NCBI GenBank assembly: GCA_035048485.1
Contig: CM068581.1
Location: 64,507,381-64,571,380 of the forward strand
Direction: 5' to 3'
Length of the DNA: 64,000 nucleotides
From: Pteria penguin
Taxonomy: Eukaryota; Mollusca; Bivalvia; Pterioida; Pteriidae
Below the pieces are notes generated by a model. It saw only the letters and a program-made list of their open reading frames with translations. It was not told the DNA's origin and searched no databases. Below, piece after piece: positions 48,827-62,775 of this stretch (positions within the stretch are counted from its first letter, which is position 1; every line of letters starts with the position of its first letter). The position numbers and the translations under genes were made by a program.

Positions 48827-50085
48827 AAAACAGTATAATAGTTCATTTTTTCCTTGCTATTCTTTATAGAATACAATGGATTCATCTATGTTATCTATTA
48901 GAAATGAAACCAATGAAATAAAAAGATATACAAATATTGCAATAGAGTTGTAATACTAAGACCGAAATCGAAATCATGCTTTTCGTAAAATTATTTCTTG
49001 AAGATGGTTTTACAACACGTCGTAAAAGAGAAAACAAAAGTAGGAAATGTAGTGGTATATTTACCAGTACCACAGAGTTTTTCCTCTTTTTTAACTCTGT
49101 TTTATTCATCTGAAGTTATGTATATACGCATGGTTTATATTGAAGCGTTTCACTCTTTCAGCGTAATTTCCGGATTAGAGAAATTTTATTGGTGAGATAG
49201 AAATAGACTGTCATAAAATCAAAAAGACAGGCATTATTTCTTTTAGGAAAATGACAATATTTCAGTATTAAAAACTTCCATTTCACTTCCTGTTGCAGAG
49301 AAGACACATTTATATAATTAATATGAACTTTCTTTATCTTAATATATATTTGATATTAAGTAAAAAATATCCTCTAAGTACAATAAATGACATTGATTCC
49401 TTCTTATAGATTTAAACGGACTACGTATGTATTTCAATAGTCAAAGGTGTAAATGGGTTAAGATGGAATGTATAACTCACAAACTAAAATCAGTCCTTAT
49501 CATACAGTGGCATATGTCTCACCAAGCAATTGGAATTAAAATGGACATATTATAAATATTATATACTGGCTTGTTAAGTTTTATATCGGCTTGTCAGATG
49601 ATTATATCGACTTATCAGAAAATTGTGTCCATTTATGAAATGCTATGTAGGAAGTAGAGTTGTCAGAAATTGTTAACAAATATGTGGCAAGAGGTTGAAA
49701 AAATATGTAGCACTATAGTCTGACATACCAAAATACTACACCTTAGCGTTTATTACAATTATCTGTTAAATAGGTATTCATATTATTGGCGTGAATACGG
49801 CAACCCCCCCCCCCTTTTTTTTAATGTACTTTAAGCCGAGTATATATAAAATATATAATTTAATTCTGTTCTGTTATAATAAATGATATATGTAATATGA
49901 GGCAATTTTATGTGTGTGGTAATTTGACGCAGAAAATTGAAATCGGTTTAAAATGTACAAGCAAATGTCGAAACAATTTACAACTAAGTGTCACAAATGG
50001 TTATCAACCTACGTCACCATACGGCTTCAATTTGTGTCGTAAACAGCAATTCATACTGATATAATTATGCATAATATCGTTGTTG
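48827..50085. other. Intergenic region between MSP-like copies 2 and 3
   Basis: A C then T run at 49805-49822. No gene or named repeat seen. Confidence 0.45.
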
Positions 50086-50155
50086 AATGTGCAATTTTGA
50101 CAGAAAGCGTTCAAGTATTACCGAAAATCAGAATTTGTGCATAGGATACATCAAG

Positions 50156-50847
50156 ATGATAAAAGTGAATTTGATTGTTGTGTTTGCTTTAGTTTGTGGG
50201 ATTGATATAACATATGGAAGATGTATTTGGAAAAAAGGTAAGTTATACAGTAGGGTCAGAAAGTCTCGTCACGTGACTCGCAAGAATTCTCGAGAAAAGC
50301 TGATACCGGATACTTCTGTCAATTGCTATGATACACGAGCGATACCAAATATCAATATAAATTCTATAGAAAACCACTGGATGTCTTGTTTTCAAAGTCC
50401 GGTTAAAACTCAGCAAAGTTTGCGAATCCCCGAATGGGATGATACCAGGAGTCAGAAAAGAGTTGAAATCTCCTGTTCCATAGAAACCTCTGGGTGGTTA
50501 AATCATAGAGGTAATTTATCAAATCGACGATTTTATGAATGTTCGTCTTCCGATTATCGTGACAGTATTCCGCGCGAGACTTTCTAGTGCTAACTTTATT
50601 AAAACATGTTTCTTGCTTTTAAATATTTGGCATAGTTTTTGTTTTCAATTCAATCATTTAGTTTGATATTTGAAATACAACAGAACATTGCAATGTAAGG
50701 CGGCGTAACATTACGATTTCTTTTGTTTTCTTCTTTCTATATTATATTATATTATATTATATTATATTATATTATATTATATTATATTATATTATATTAT
50801 ATTATATTATATTATATTATATTATATTATATTATATTATATTATAT

Positions 50848-50896
<49 letters not shown>

Positions 50897-51856
50897 TAGA
50901 TAGATAGATATAGACACATATTGTATTACTAGTTCAACTAGTAGTATCAGCTTATTTTCACATCATGCATTTATCTTAGGCTGTACATATCGTGGTATAT
51001 GGTTATGGTCTGGGCAACAAAATGTTATGGCTCCTGGATGTATGAGATGCTCTTGCGCTAGTACGGATTTCCTCTCGTGTTGCCCGTAAGTTGATATTCA
51101 AACATCACACATATATTAAACCATTAGTTAAATACAGTTTTAAGATAATTTAAGCATAAGATTTGAAGCACAATTCTGCTTTTCCTACTCCCAGGTCCGT
51201 CGGTATAGATCAACAATTATTAGAGATGGGAGATCTTTTATTGCACAAAAAGACTTAAACATTTACATACAAATTTCTTACTCTTGAAGTATTATTAAAC
51301 TGACATAATGATAAATCGAATCCATTATGATAACTTCTACAACAACTACGTCGATGAATGAGATTATACACAAACAACGCATGCAAAACACTCTCTACAA
51401 TCAGTCATAAAATAATTCTTTAAAACCGAACATTGTTCTATTTTCAATGCGGTTTAAATTCAGAAAGGATAGAACTATGAAAATAATTTTTAATAATTTT
51501 GTAAACGAGAGTGCATTTACAGATTGCTTTATTCACAATGACTAAAGAATATTTCTACTTAGATATATATTTTGTATCTTATGATAGTGTAATGGATCCT
51601 TGCACTTACGTTGTTAATTAATGAAACAGTACTTTTCACAGAAATGGAAAAAAAACAATATAAGTATGATATTATTGTGACTTTGTTTCTGTACTACGTA
51701 GATTTGAAATACTCATCTTCTTATTTGGATTCTAGAGATGGATTTTACTATTCTCCTGGCACATATCCCAGCAATTGCATGGTCATAAGCGACTCCAATG
51801 GATGCCAACAATTAGTATCAAGAAGCAATCGTAGACAAAAATGCAGAAGATGGTGA
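50156..51856 (+). CDS. Microseminoprotein (PSP94)-like secreted protein, copy 3
   Basis: Exons 50156-50237, 50980-51085 and 51736-51856; phases 1 and 2; 102 residues. Signal peptide MIKVNLIVVFALVCG, cleavage near TYG, then RCIWKKG. Middle exon GCTYRGIWLWSG then MAPGCMRCSCASTDFLSCC. Last exon DGFYYSPGTYPSNC, SDSNGCQQLVSRSN, KCRRW and stop. Ten cysteines with the family order. More diverged from copies 1 and 2 than those are from each other; the PNYVRYP motif is changed. The in-frame ATG at 50087 is less likely because the later ATG starts the signal peptide. Intron 1 carries an (ATATT)n tract. Confidence 0.8.
50740..50911. repeat. (ATATT)n then (TA)n and (GATA)n satellite
   Basis: About 23 pentamers followed by about 20 TA units and four GATA units, all inside intron 1 of copy 3. 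Confidence 0.92.
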
Positions 51857-54322
<2,466 letters not shown>

Positions 54323-54781
54323 GGTCAAAGAACAGTAATTATACGTGAATTTCTACTGGCTAATCGGGTGTAGGGAGAGAGGGACTACTATTTTTAATGT
54401 AAGGGGCATTCTGATTGGATAAAATACTTGGAAAACTGTTTTAATCAATAGATAAACATTTGCACTGCTATTAAATTATAAAAAATTTGTGTCAAACCTG
54501 ATAAAAATAATTTTATAACCAGATAAATATGTGTTGTGAAACACCAAAAATAGAACAAATTTTGTGCGAATCTGAGGGTGACCTAGTTCAGACAATGTTT
54601 ACAAAAAAATAAGGTGGATTACCTATGGTAAAGTTATACAATTCAGGCAGAGGAGGGACTGACAAACATTTTGGTATGTATTTTATGCTTAGCTAAGATG
54701 TAGGAAGTTGTTTAATCATGTATTGAAGTTGGCCTATTTAACATGGGACCCTATGGGAAAAATAATTACTATGCTTTGACC
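54323..54781 (+). repeat. 459-bp direct terminal repeat, left copy
   Basis: Matches 58379-58837 over its full length; the only difference I noticed is G/A in 'gattggataaaat' versus 'gattgaataaaat'. The unit has its own inverted ends: GGTCAAAGAACAGTAATTAT on the left, and read inward from the right GGTCAAAGCATAGTAATTAT. Confidence 0.92.
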
Positions 54782-54849
54782 TATAGGTGAAAGTGAAAGT
54801 TGTGTTTACATTGGTTACCGGCGTATGAATTGTCATTTTCTGAGTCAAA

Positions 54850-55236
54850 ATGGCAAGAGAGCTGTTTTGGATGAATATTAAAGACCGTTTAAATGCCAAA
54901 ACCATTTCTGGTGGGGGTGGCTGTATTCTGTGGACTGGTGCATTGGACAGACATGGTTATGGCCGTATTAAGGTCACATGGCCAAATGGTTCTAAGTCTG
55001 AAGTGGGTAGCCATAGGTTAGCATATATGATGGCTAATGGTTTATTAAAAGGGGAAATTCCCACTTGTGATGAACAAAATCATCCACTAGATGTCAGTCA
55101 CCTCTGCCACCATGAAGCTTGTGTAAATATTGTTCACCTTGTGCTTGAGCGTCGTAGCATTAATAATGATAGAAAGCACTGCAAGAATATTAATCACTGT
55201 ACTGGTCAGCATGAACCTTGCTGCATGTTGCCTTAG
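54850..55236 (+). CDS. I-PpoI-type His-Me finger endonuclease (zinc-binding homing-endonuclease fold)
   Basis: A 128-residue single-exon ORF. Family hallmarks in order: CILWTG (Cys25), YGRIKVTW, HRLAYMMANG, then SHLCHHEACVNIVHLVLE and NNDRKHC. The pattern matches I-PpoI-like nucleases: catalytic His84, Asn105 or Asn106 as metal ligand, zinc set 1 Cys25/Cys86/Cys91/His96 and zinc set 2 Cys111/Cys117/His121/Cys124 or 125. No key residue is missing, so the enzyme could cut DNA. The ATG at 54850 lies 68 bp inside the left repeat, leaving a short leader. The 3' end overlaps the end of the transposase on the other strand. It probably acts in mobilising the element or in targeting; host-derived function cannot be excluded. 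Confidence 0.85.
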   Translation: MARELFWMNIKDRLNAKTISGGGGCILWTGALDRHGYGRIKVTWPNGSKSEVGSHRLAYMMANGLLKGEIPTCDEQNHPLDVSHLCHHEACVNIVHLVLERRSINNDRKHCKNINHCTGQHEPCCMLP

Positions 55237-57897
55237 ATCTTGTTGCATATGCATGGTCTGCAGTCACTTCCTCTTCCTGGTCTTTGGCTGCTTGGCGCCT
55301 CAGATTGTATCGTATTTTTAGCAGCTGAGACTTCTGGTATTTAATATCCTCTTTATGATCCCTGTGTAACTTGTACATTTCTGCACGACGTTCATCTCTT
55401 TTCAATTTAGATTGCTTACTTCTAAAATATTGTTTGTTGTATGTGTAAGAATATTGTTCTCTTTTCAGGGCCTTAGCTAGTTTACTTCCTGGTGGTATAA
55501 CTGCACCTTGCATTTCCATCAGCTTGGTCATTGATTCCCCAGGACCATTGTTAACCATGTGAATAGCACTATGAGATCTACCATCAAAATTTCTTTTGTA
55601 TGTCACATTTGTGGGTACAGAACGTCTTAGGGTTCTATTTACACTCTCCACCTTTTGTGTATTAGAATTAAACCGTGTCAAGTGACACCGCTGCTCACTC
55701 AGGCGATACTTAATGCACTTCTCTAAAAGTTTGAAATTGTGTTCACTATATACGAGTTTGAATCCGGGTGAGAGATATGCACTCTTACTAATCCAAGTGC
55801 TAGTTTCATTACAAACATTTGAGTGTAACTCACACATACTATGGTCACCATGGTAACACTTGATGATGCTCTCTATCAGAATGGGGAGCCTAGCTACAAG
55901 GCCACTAGACTTTCCCAACTTTTCACTTTCAGCCTGACACCTCTTGCTTAGGTCAAGAGAAAAACTATTAAGATTTGCCTCTTTTTCACATTTATTATTT
56001 CCAGGCATCATTTTAAAAAGTCCAGTAGTACTCTTAATAAATTTTCTGTGATTTTCACTCAAGTGTCTAGTATCTAGCAAGTGCTCTGGTTCAGTGGCTG
56101 TCACACCAAGTGCATATAACTCTTCGGTAGCCATGTAAGCCTTAGTATCAGGATCAGTGGTTATATGTTTAACTTCAAGATCTGATTCAGTTTTTAAGTC
56201 CATTAAACAAGTTTTAGCCCACTCTCCTTCATTTCCTATTGTGGTTTCCATGACATGAGTACTGCTACACTCACTAGAATCATTGTCACATGATGTATCT
56301 GAAGCAGTATGCATTCCATGTTTAGAACAGAGTTTGTTTACATTATGCATAGAAATAACTTGATGTTTGTCTGTAAAAATGTGTTTTCCACAATAACATA
56401 GTTACACTGTGTTGCTGGTTGAAATGGGGTTCCTCCTACACCGGCATATAGTTTGTTGTTGTATGTCCCATCACACTCAATGTCAATCACATTAGCTGGA
56501 TCACCTCTAAGAAAATTGATCTTTTTCAGTTCTTCCCTTCGGGCTTTCATATCCAGGATGTTATGAGCCTTGATGTCATCACAAACACTATTAGCAGTGA
56601 CCTGAATGCCCTGTCTGTTTGGCGGCGGACACGGACTGATGCCAATATTTTTCGCATGGATGCCGGTCCTATAGGTGTCTGGGTAAGTCCGACATGTACT
56701 GAACGGTTGATGTCGACACTTTTGCGGCCAGCTTTCCCAGTGTCAATCTCCTTATACTGTTTGGATTTTGCTTTTCTAAAGCCACATTTTCTACACACCC
56801 ATTCTTCTACCCATCCAAGTCCTCTTCTCTCTTCAGTGAAGTCATCCCAGTCTACATAGCCTTTGCATCCTGGTGTAAACTCCATATGCTCATTAAACAT
56901 TGCATTCATATCATCTAGCAGTGTTCTTATGTGTAAGAGCCTGTAGCTGTCAAACTCATCACTGAAAAGAGAAATTTAGATAATTCTGGAGTGGAATAGT
57001 AAGAAAATAGCAAAATGTTGATATTTATTTATACATAATTACTTGAAAAACTATCTCAGATTAATCTTGAATAGAGTTATCTTTCCTTTGTTTATTTGAC
57101 AAGTCAACAAGTGTAGCCTGTGCACCTTATTTACTCAATTTAACAGGTATTGAGGTGATTATTAAATGTGAAAAGGTTAAATGAATGTAATTTTAGGCTT
57201 TTCATGCTTTGAATTCTAGTTATTTGAAACATAACATGTGAAATAAATACAAAATTCTTGAAAATTAAACAAAAATTTGTTAAATTTTCTTAATTTTTCT
57301 TTAAAAATTCCTAGCAAAACAGAAAAAACTGTCATTATTTTAATGATTTGTACAAATATAACATGTTTAGAGGTTATTCATAACAATTTTACCTTGGCTG
57401 GCTTGGTATTTTAGCATTTTCTTCAACTTTCAGGAGAGGTTCCTTCTTTGGCCGCAGCATCCTGGATCCAGAGGGGTTACCTTCCTGGAGGGATTCTTCC
57501 AAGGTACTGGTGACAGTTAAAGGCCTGTTCTGTACTAGTCCAATCTCTGATGGTGTCAGCCTCTGAAAAGGAAGAATGTCATGTTTAATTGGTTGCTTAT
57601 AAGATGTATTATAAGACAGTAGATAAGGAGTATGGCCTCTCTTGAATCTGCTGTTAAACTTCTTTCTATTGCCTTTCATGTTGATAAATTGTAAGAATAC
57701 AGATATTAAGATTGAAAAGTAATAGTAATCCTGTTGCTCAGTAAATAACAAGGGAATATAAATGTTCAAGTTTTAGCATCAGTGGTCTGATAAGGAATAA
57801 CACAATATATTTCATACCTGGTAGATAGCAGGGTCCCTGCAGGGTGTCAGGTACTTCCTGTCCAGTAGAAAACATATGGCACAGCAGGGGGTCCATG
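55190..57897 (-). pseudogene. Mutator/Kolobok-like DDE transposase, spliced, two frameshifts
   Basis: Exons inferred on the minus strand: 57897-57818 (WTPCCAICFLLDRKYLTPC...), 57562-57393 (RLTPSEIGLVQNRPL...) and 56961-55190; all have GT-AG borders and consistent phases. The last exon shows VCRKCGF, GRKSVDINRSVHVGL (the family N-terminal block), VIDIECDGTYNNKLY (first catalytic Asp), TDKHQVIS, ITTDPDTKAY (second Asp), DTRHLSENHRKF and NTQKVESVNRTL (catalytic Glu), then a basic C-terminus. Frame changes near 56625 and 56385 split it into three open pieces of 120, 70 and 386 codons, the last from 56350 to 55190. The DDE residues survive in their pieces. Either the copy is dead or the assembly has two errors. 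The first exon is missing or not recognised. Confidence 0.72.
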
Positions 57898-58378
57898 CTG
57901 ATTGTCAGGTACATGGGGTAATAAATGTAGACTTTTATTAAGTGTCAATTTGAATTCTAATTTAATTTAATAAAATTAATCATATTACAGTATTTATGAC
58001 CCAGCAAGCACTATATTTCATTGAAATTTTGAGGGGGTCTGGTACTTCAAATCAAAATATAAAAATAAAAATACTATTTATAGTAATATTTTAACTTGTA
58101 TTTCATTGCTTAGTGTTTTATTTACTAGAATAATGCATTAGAAAGTTTATTGATAGAGCAATAAATTATCTATAGCCCTTAAAAACCAGGAACTAAAATA
58201 GCCAAATTTTCATGTTAAACTTGCAATTTTGGCATTTGGCCGCAACATTTTTGATTTGAAATTTTGACTCTAGTTTTGAATATTGGTCCATGAAACTTGG
58301 TATACAAATGTTTAGATATATATAAATTATTGATTTATCATGGTGACCACATAGTGTTAATATTTCTGTTTCTCTATA
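57898..58378. other. Transposon interior, 5' side of the transposase
   Basis: AT-rich, no further exon recognised. The promoter and first exon of the transposase should lie here. It ends with 'tttctgtttctctata' next to the right repeat, which loosely mirrors 'tataggtgaaagtgaaa' next to the left one. Confidence 0.5.
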
Positions 58379-58837
58379 GGTCAAAGAACAGTAATTATAC
58401 GTGAATTTCTACTGGCTAATCGGGTGTAGGGAGAGAGGGACTACTATTTTTAATGTAAGGGGCATTCTGATTGAATAAAATACTTGGAAAACTGTTTTAA
58501 TCAATAGATAAACATTTGCACTGCTATTAAATTATAAAAAATTTGTGTCAAACCTGATAAAAATAATTTTATAACCAGATAAATATGTGTTGTGAAACAC
58601 CAAAAATAGAACAAATTTTGTGCGAATCTGAGGGTGACCTAGTTCAGACAATGTTTACAAAAAAATAAGGTGGATTACCTATGGTAAAGTTATACAATTC
58701 AGGCAGAGGAGGGACTGACAAACATTTTGGTATGTATTTTATGCTTAGCTAAGATGTAGGAAGTTGTTTAATCATGTATTGAAGTTGGCCTATTTAACAT
58801 GGGACCCTATGGGAAAAATAATTACTATGCTTTGACC
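58379..58837 (+). repeat. 459-bp direct terminal repeat, right copy
   Basis: Same orientation and length as the left copy. The flank beyond it, AAGCTCAGC, repeats the AAGC just before the left copy. Near identity of the two repeats points to recent insertion or to homogenisation. Confidence 0.92.
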
Positions 58838-60150
58838 AAGCTCAGCTATCAGACGGAAATTTCAGTTTCACACCTCTCTCTATTCATTTTGGATTCGCAC
58901 TGTTGTAGCTGAAACCCTCACAACCGATCATGCAGTGTTAAAACTGCACTGTGAAACCGGACATCGACTTGTACTTTTTCTAAATCTCTGCTTTTAAATA
59001 CGATCAGTGTATTTCTGCTGGTAGACAATGTGAGCCTTAGGATACCGATCGAATAGTAATTCATTATGAATGTAAGTGCATACAATAGCGGCTGCCACGT
59101 CGATCACTATAAAGAGGTGCCACCGGACACGGACATGACTGGTACGACAGGTGTCCCACATGTGGGTTTTCGGAACATCACTACATGTACTTTTAATATT
59201 TTAATGACCTTATTACCCTTTAGTGCAAGAAAGCCGCTAAACATTTAAACAAGGTCATACCAAGAGTTGCTGAATTATTAAAAGGTTACAAGTTTTCTAA
59301 CACCCCCCCCCCCCCCTAAAAAACTGCTGAATTTTCAAATGTAGGAACAATCAATATATGCTTTATTCGTATTACAGATAAATCCCTTTCCAGCAGCCTT
59401 AACAAACATTTTTACAATCTATTGTATAAATCGTACAGCGTAGTGTACACTACCGAAAATACTCTTTGTGGATTTATGTGCGTTGGCAAGATCCTCCAAC
59501 AAACAACTTCAGCTCCCATTTTCGAAGAAATTTAATGAAATATTGAATAAGACAATTGGGACTGCTGTACCATGTGAATGCAATGACATATAGATAGCAT
59601 TGGAGACCGAACCAGGCCTGGGTGCCAGTCTATGAAACTTAATTTATTTGACTGAGAAATAGAAGACTTCATAAGCACCAGAAAAGGAAATGCAACAACA
59701 CCGAGATACATAGTGTCTCATCTGATAATCTACCATTTGTCACAATCAACAGTCTTCATTACATACGTACAAAACTGTATTCCCTCTCTTTGAAAAGCCT
59801 TAATGAATGATCTGATTCTACGATCGCATTTCATTTCACTAATGCGGCACATCACGGTATTATTTTTTATATTTCGTTCAGCAGATTATTCAGTAACATG
59901 CACTCAGACAAAAGTCAAAATGTGCTAAAAGAAATATATAAAAAAGGAAAGAAAAGGCATTGATGCTTTGAATCTATGCAACATTTTGAACAAGAAATTC
60001 GTCCAATAGTTGATTCCTCCATATTTCTAATAAAAGGATTCGCCTTACATTTGCTTTAACTCCAAAATGTCAATTATAAAGCATTTTGCACTAGTGTAAT
60101 TTCATCAGTCTTTCGCTTCGTACGTGTACTTGCAAAATCCCAATGCCTTG
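58838..60150. other. Intergenic region after the transposon
   Basis: C run at 59303-59316. No gene recognised. Confidence 0.45.
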
Positions 60151-60620
60151 TACTTGCTCTACATTTGAGTTCATATACGCTCCATTTGGCTATGTAGTGA
60201 CGAATGGTCTCGACAGTGTTCTTAACCAGAATCCTAGAGATCTAAAGGCAGAAAATGTAGGGAACCTGTCATATTTAAAGGCACCAGAACTTTGACATTA
60301 TTGTGAATGCATGTGAATAGTATGCAGACGATAGGCAAACAAAGAAGACTTTTTGAGTGGATAAAGTCGATAAGGAGTGTTTAAAACGTAGAAAACATTG
60401 ACTTGAAGATTTCGTCAACACCAAACGCTAGTCATTTCTTGTGATCCTAATGATGTCAGAGAATTAAGCCATCTCCATGAGAACTTTGTTATCGTTCCTG
60501 CCGACAAACTTATAAATAAACCACCTCACATTTTTCTGCAAGGAATACTCTTTCGGTAATATGATAAAGGAACTTAGATCTCATTCATTGTCTGGAAATC
60601 CTACGAACAATTTTATCGAT
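60150..60620 (+). pseudogene. N-terminal fragment of a Penelope-like RT
   Basis: Translated pieces FIYAPFGYVVTNGLD and, about 250 bp on, ELSHLHENFVIVPADK match the region upstream of the RT core in this retroelement group (GHVVTGDL.. and FVLVPADKA..). Frames are broken, and no catalytic part follows. Confidence 0.5.
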
Positions 60621-60718
60621 TTCTCTTACTAGTAAATATTAGAAAACGATAATTTCGTTCCCGTTTAGACAGTTGGGATTACATACAAGTGATTCAGAGT
60701 TATACTATAATACGTTAC

Positions 60719-60880
60719 CACCGAACACGAGATGTTTTATGTCAATACGGGTGTAGCGTTCTAGCAACAGACGCTTACCCTTTCTGCACACCTGGCCGCA
60801 TTCCATTTCGGATGTGCAATTGTTCTTGCTTGAAACATCAGCAAGGAATCTGCAGCGCTTCAATTACAAAAGTAGTATTC
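60719..60880 (+). other. Cysteine-rich open stretch, possible orphan exon
   Basis: The frame reads LCQYGCSV, then FCTPGRIPFRMCNCSCLKHQ and GICS: seven cysteines in about 35 residues. The C-x-C-x-C core recalls the CxxCxC of the microseminoprotein-like middle exons, and it lies between copies 3 and 4. No good splice sites or partner exons seen. Confidence 0.2.
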
Positions 60881-60907
60881 TTTCGAATGTTTACTTTATT
60901 ACTTTAA

Positions 60908-62775
60908 ACATGTTTTACGTAATTGTGTAAGTTTTCTGTACTATAACTTAAAACATGTGAAAATGGGATTTTTTCTTTTTCCTCTTCTCTGCATTTCAGA
61001 ATGTACATAGTTATCTTTACTCATAGTTAATTAATAAGATATATTACATTAGCTGTTATTGAATTTTGTTATTATTACAGCATCGTTTTAACATATATTT
61101 TTGGCATAGAATAGAAATAAAAAAAAACCATTCAACTAAACTTTATGAAAAATGTCGCGTCGGATATGCAGAGCAAACATCAATAAGCAAAACTTTCGAT
61201 AGTACTATTAAAGAAACGATCTTTACTCAGTTGAATGTAGTTAACTTTTTCACTAACCGACCTTCCCATACACAATAAAAACAGTAGTATTAAAGATGTA
61301 TAACGACTTTCGGTCCAATTTCTCAAGGAAATTGTCACAAAAAGTACGGAAAATTATCTCAGACGAAGTGCCGTAATTCCGAATAAATAAGTCAACCAAT
61401 ACAAAACTAACACTAAATCTTTAGTTGATGACAATGAAGATGAATATCAGGGTTAAGCAAATTCTGTAGAAGAATGTTTCGAAAAACAATATAAGATACA
61501 GACAACCAAGTTAAAGTTTACCACCATGACTCTTGTCATCTTGTTGTAGGGAGGATTATGATTATTAATATATTTGATGGCTTGAGAAAACTACTTTTTA
61601 TTCATTTATTATCATTCTTTTTATTATTTTTATTTATTTATTTTCTCTTTATCATTATTTTTTTGTTTGTTTGTTTGTTTGTTTGTTTAATTTTATTTAT
61701 CTGTTTATTTGTTTTTGAAGTTTTAAGATCAATACATTATGAATTCTTTTGTCTATATAAATGGTTGACGACTAAATTTGTGTACAAATAGTGTTTTTTT
61801 ATTATATATATATTTTTAAACTTATAATCTTCTCCCCCAAACAATATGATTACACCATCTTTGCTGCACAACTTTTGGTATACTCTGCAACACAATCGGA
61901 GCGAATAAACTCACAAACAACATTTTCTTTCACATTTTGTAATCAGCAAAGACCACATCTCATCACCTAGTCTTATCCACATGGACTTCATATAACGTTA
62001 CAATACCTAACACCGTCTAAACATGTCGTAATATATGTACGTCATCAGAACACTCTATTTTGGATCCGCTGATTGTGATATCCCCACCTCGGAATCAAGC
62101 CACATGCCACAAATTTCAAATGATGACTTTACTTTTGGAGTTTGCTAAACATGCCGTAATACATGTTCATCATCGGAGCAATCTTTTCAGGGGTTATCTC
62201 CGTGATATGACGTTAAATGCTGCATGCTTTGGAAGTACCTACGGTTTATACAGACTGTCTATTTGATATATTCACATCACTGGAGGTCAGCTCGTGTGGA
62301 GGATGTGATATCCCTACCTTGGGATTAAGCCATCTGTCACAGATTTCAAGTAACTTTTCATCATTTGTTTTATTCGATAGCAAAATAAGATATAATTTAA
62401 AATTATCCGACAGAATCTGGGGGATGGGGTGCCTTTGATATCTATTTATAAAAGATATAAGAAATATCTAAAAAATACATGTATCTGAAAATTTCACCAT
62501 ATATGTTAACTTTAATACGTCCACCCTGCAATGAACAGATTGCATATCTGCATCATTAAGTTATATTCATTCTTTCCTTTCGTCAATCCCACGTTGCAAA
62601 AATTTGCCACATGCAATTAACAATCATCGTCCATTATGTTTTAAATAACTTTTGCTAAATTGTTATAATTGTTATATATGAATTAATCATATCATTATAA
62701 ACGAAATTCAGTAAAGCATAAAATGACACATAGAAAGGTTTTAAGTTGAATCAGATACTCATAACTGATAACAGG
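60908..62775. other. Intergenic region before MSP-like copy 4
   Basis: T-rich low complexity with (TTTG)n at 61662-61690. At 62062-62110 and 62310-62345 the words 'gtgatatccc(c/t)acct' and 'attaagccat/aatcaagccac' recur, a weak internal duplication. No gene. Confidence 0.4.

Larger units (their letters stand above)
54323..58837. mobile_element. 4.5-kb DNA transposon with His-Me finger nuclease and DDE transposase
   Basis: Bounded by GGTCAAAG at 54323 and its complement CTTTGACC ending at 58837. AAGC lies immediately outside both ends (a candidate 4-bp target duplication). Each end is a 459-bp direct repeat. Between them lie a plus-strand nuclease ORF and a minus-strand spliced transposase that converge and overlap by 47 bp. 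The inner borders also show an inverted motif, CTTTGACCTATAG at 54774 and CTATAGGTCAAAG at 58374. The element interrupts the microseminoprotein-like cluster between copies 3 and 4. Superfamily is unsettled: the transposase looks Mutator/Kolobok-like, but the target duplication is not the 8-9 bp of Mutator or the TTAA of Kolobok. Confidence 0.75.

Noticed and set aside
50087..50587. 166-codon ORF as a single-exon protein
   Set aside because: It is exon 1 of MSP-like copy 3 reading through its GTAAGT donor into the intron; the spliced form restores the ten-cysteine pattern.
54323..58837. LTR retrotransposon
   Set aside because: The 459-bp repeats are direct, but they do not start TG and end CA, there is no gag or pol, no primer-binding site was seen, and the interior encodes a DDE transposase and a nuclease.
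60719..60880. Fifth complete microseminoprotein-like gene
   Set aside because: Only one cysteine-rich stretch is visible, the CC pair is absent and no signal-peptide or third exon could be placed.
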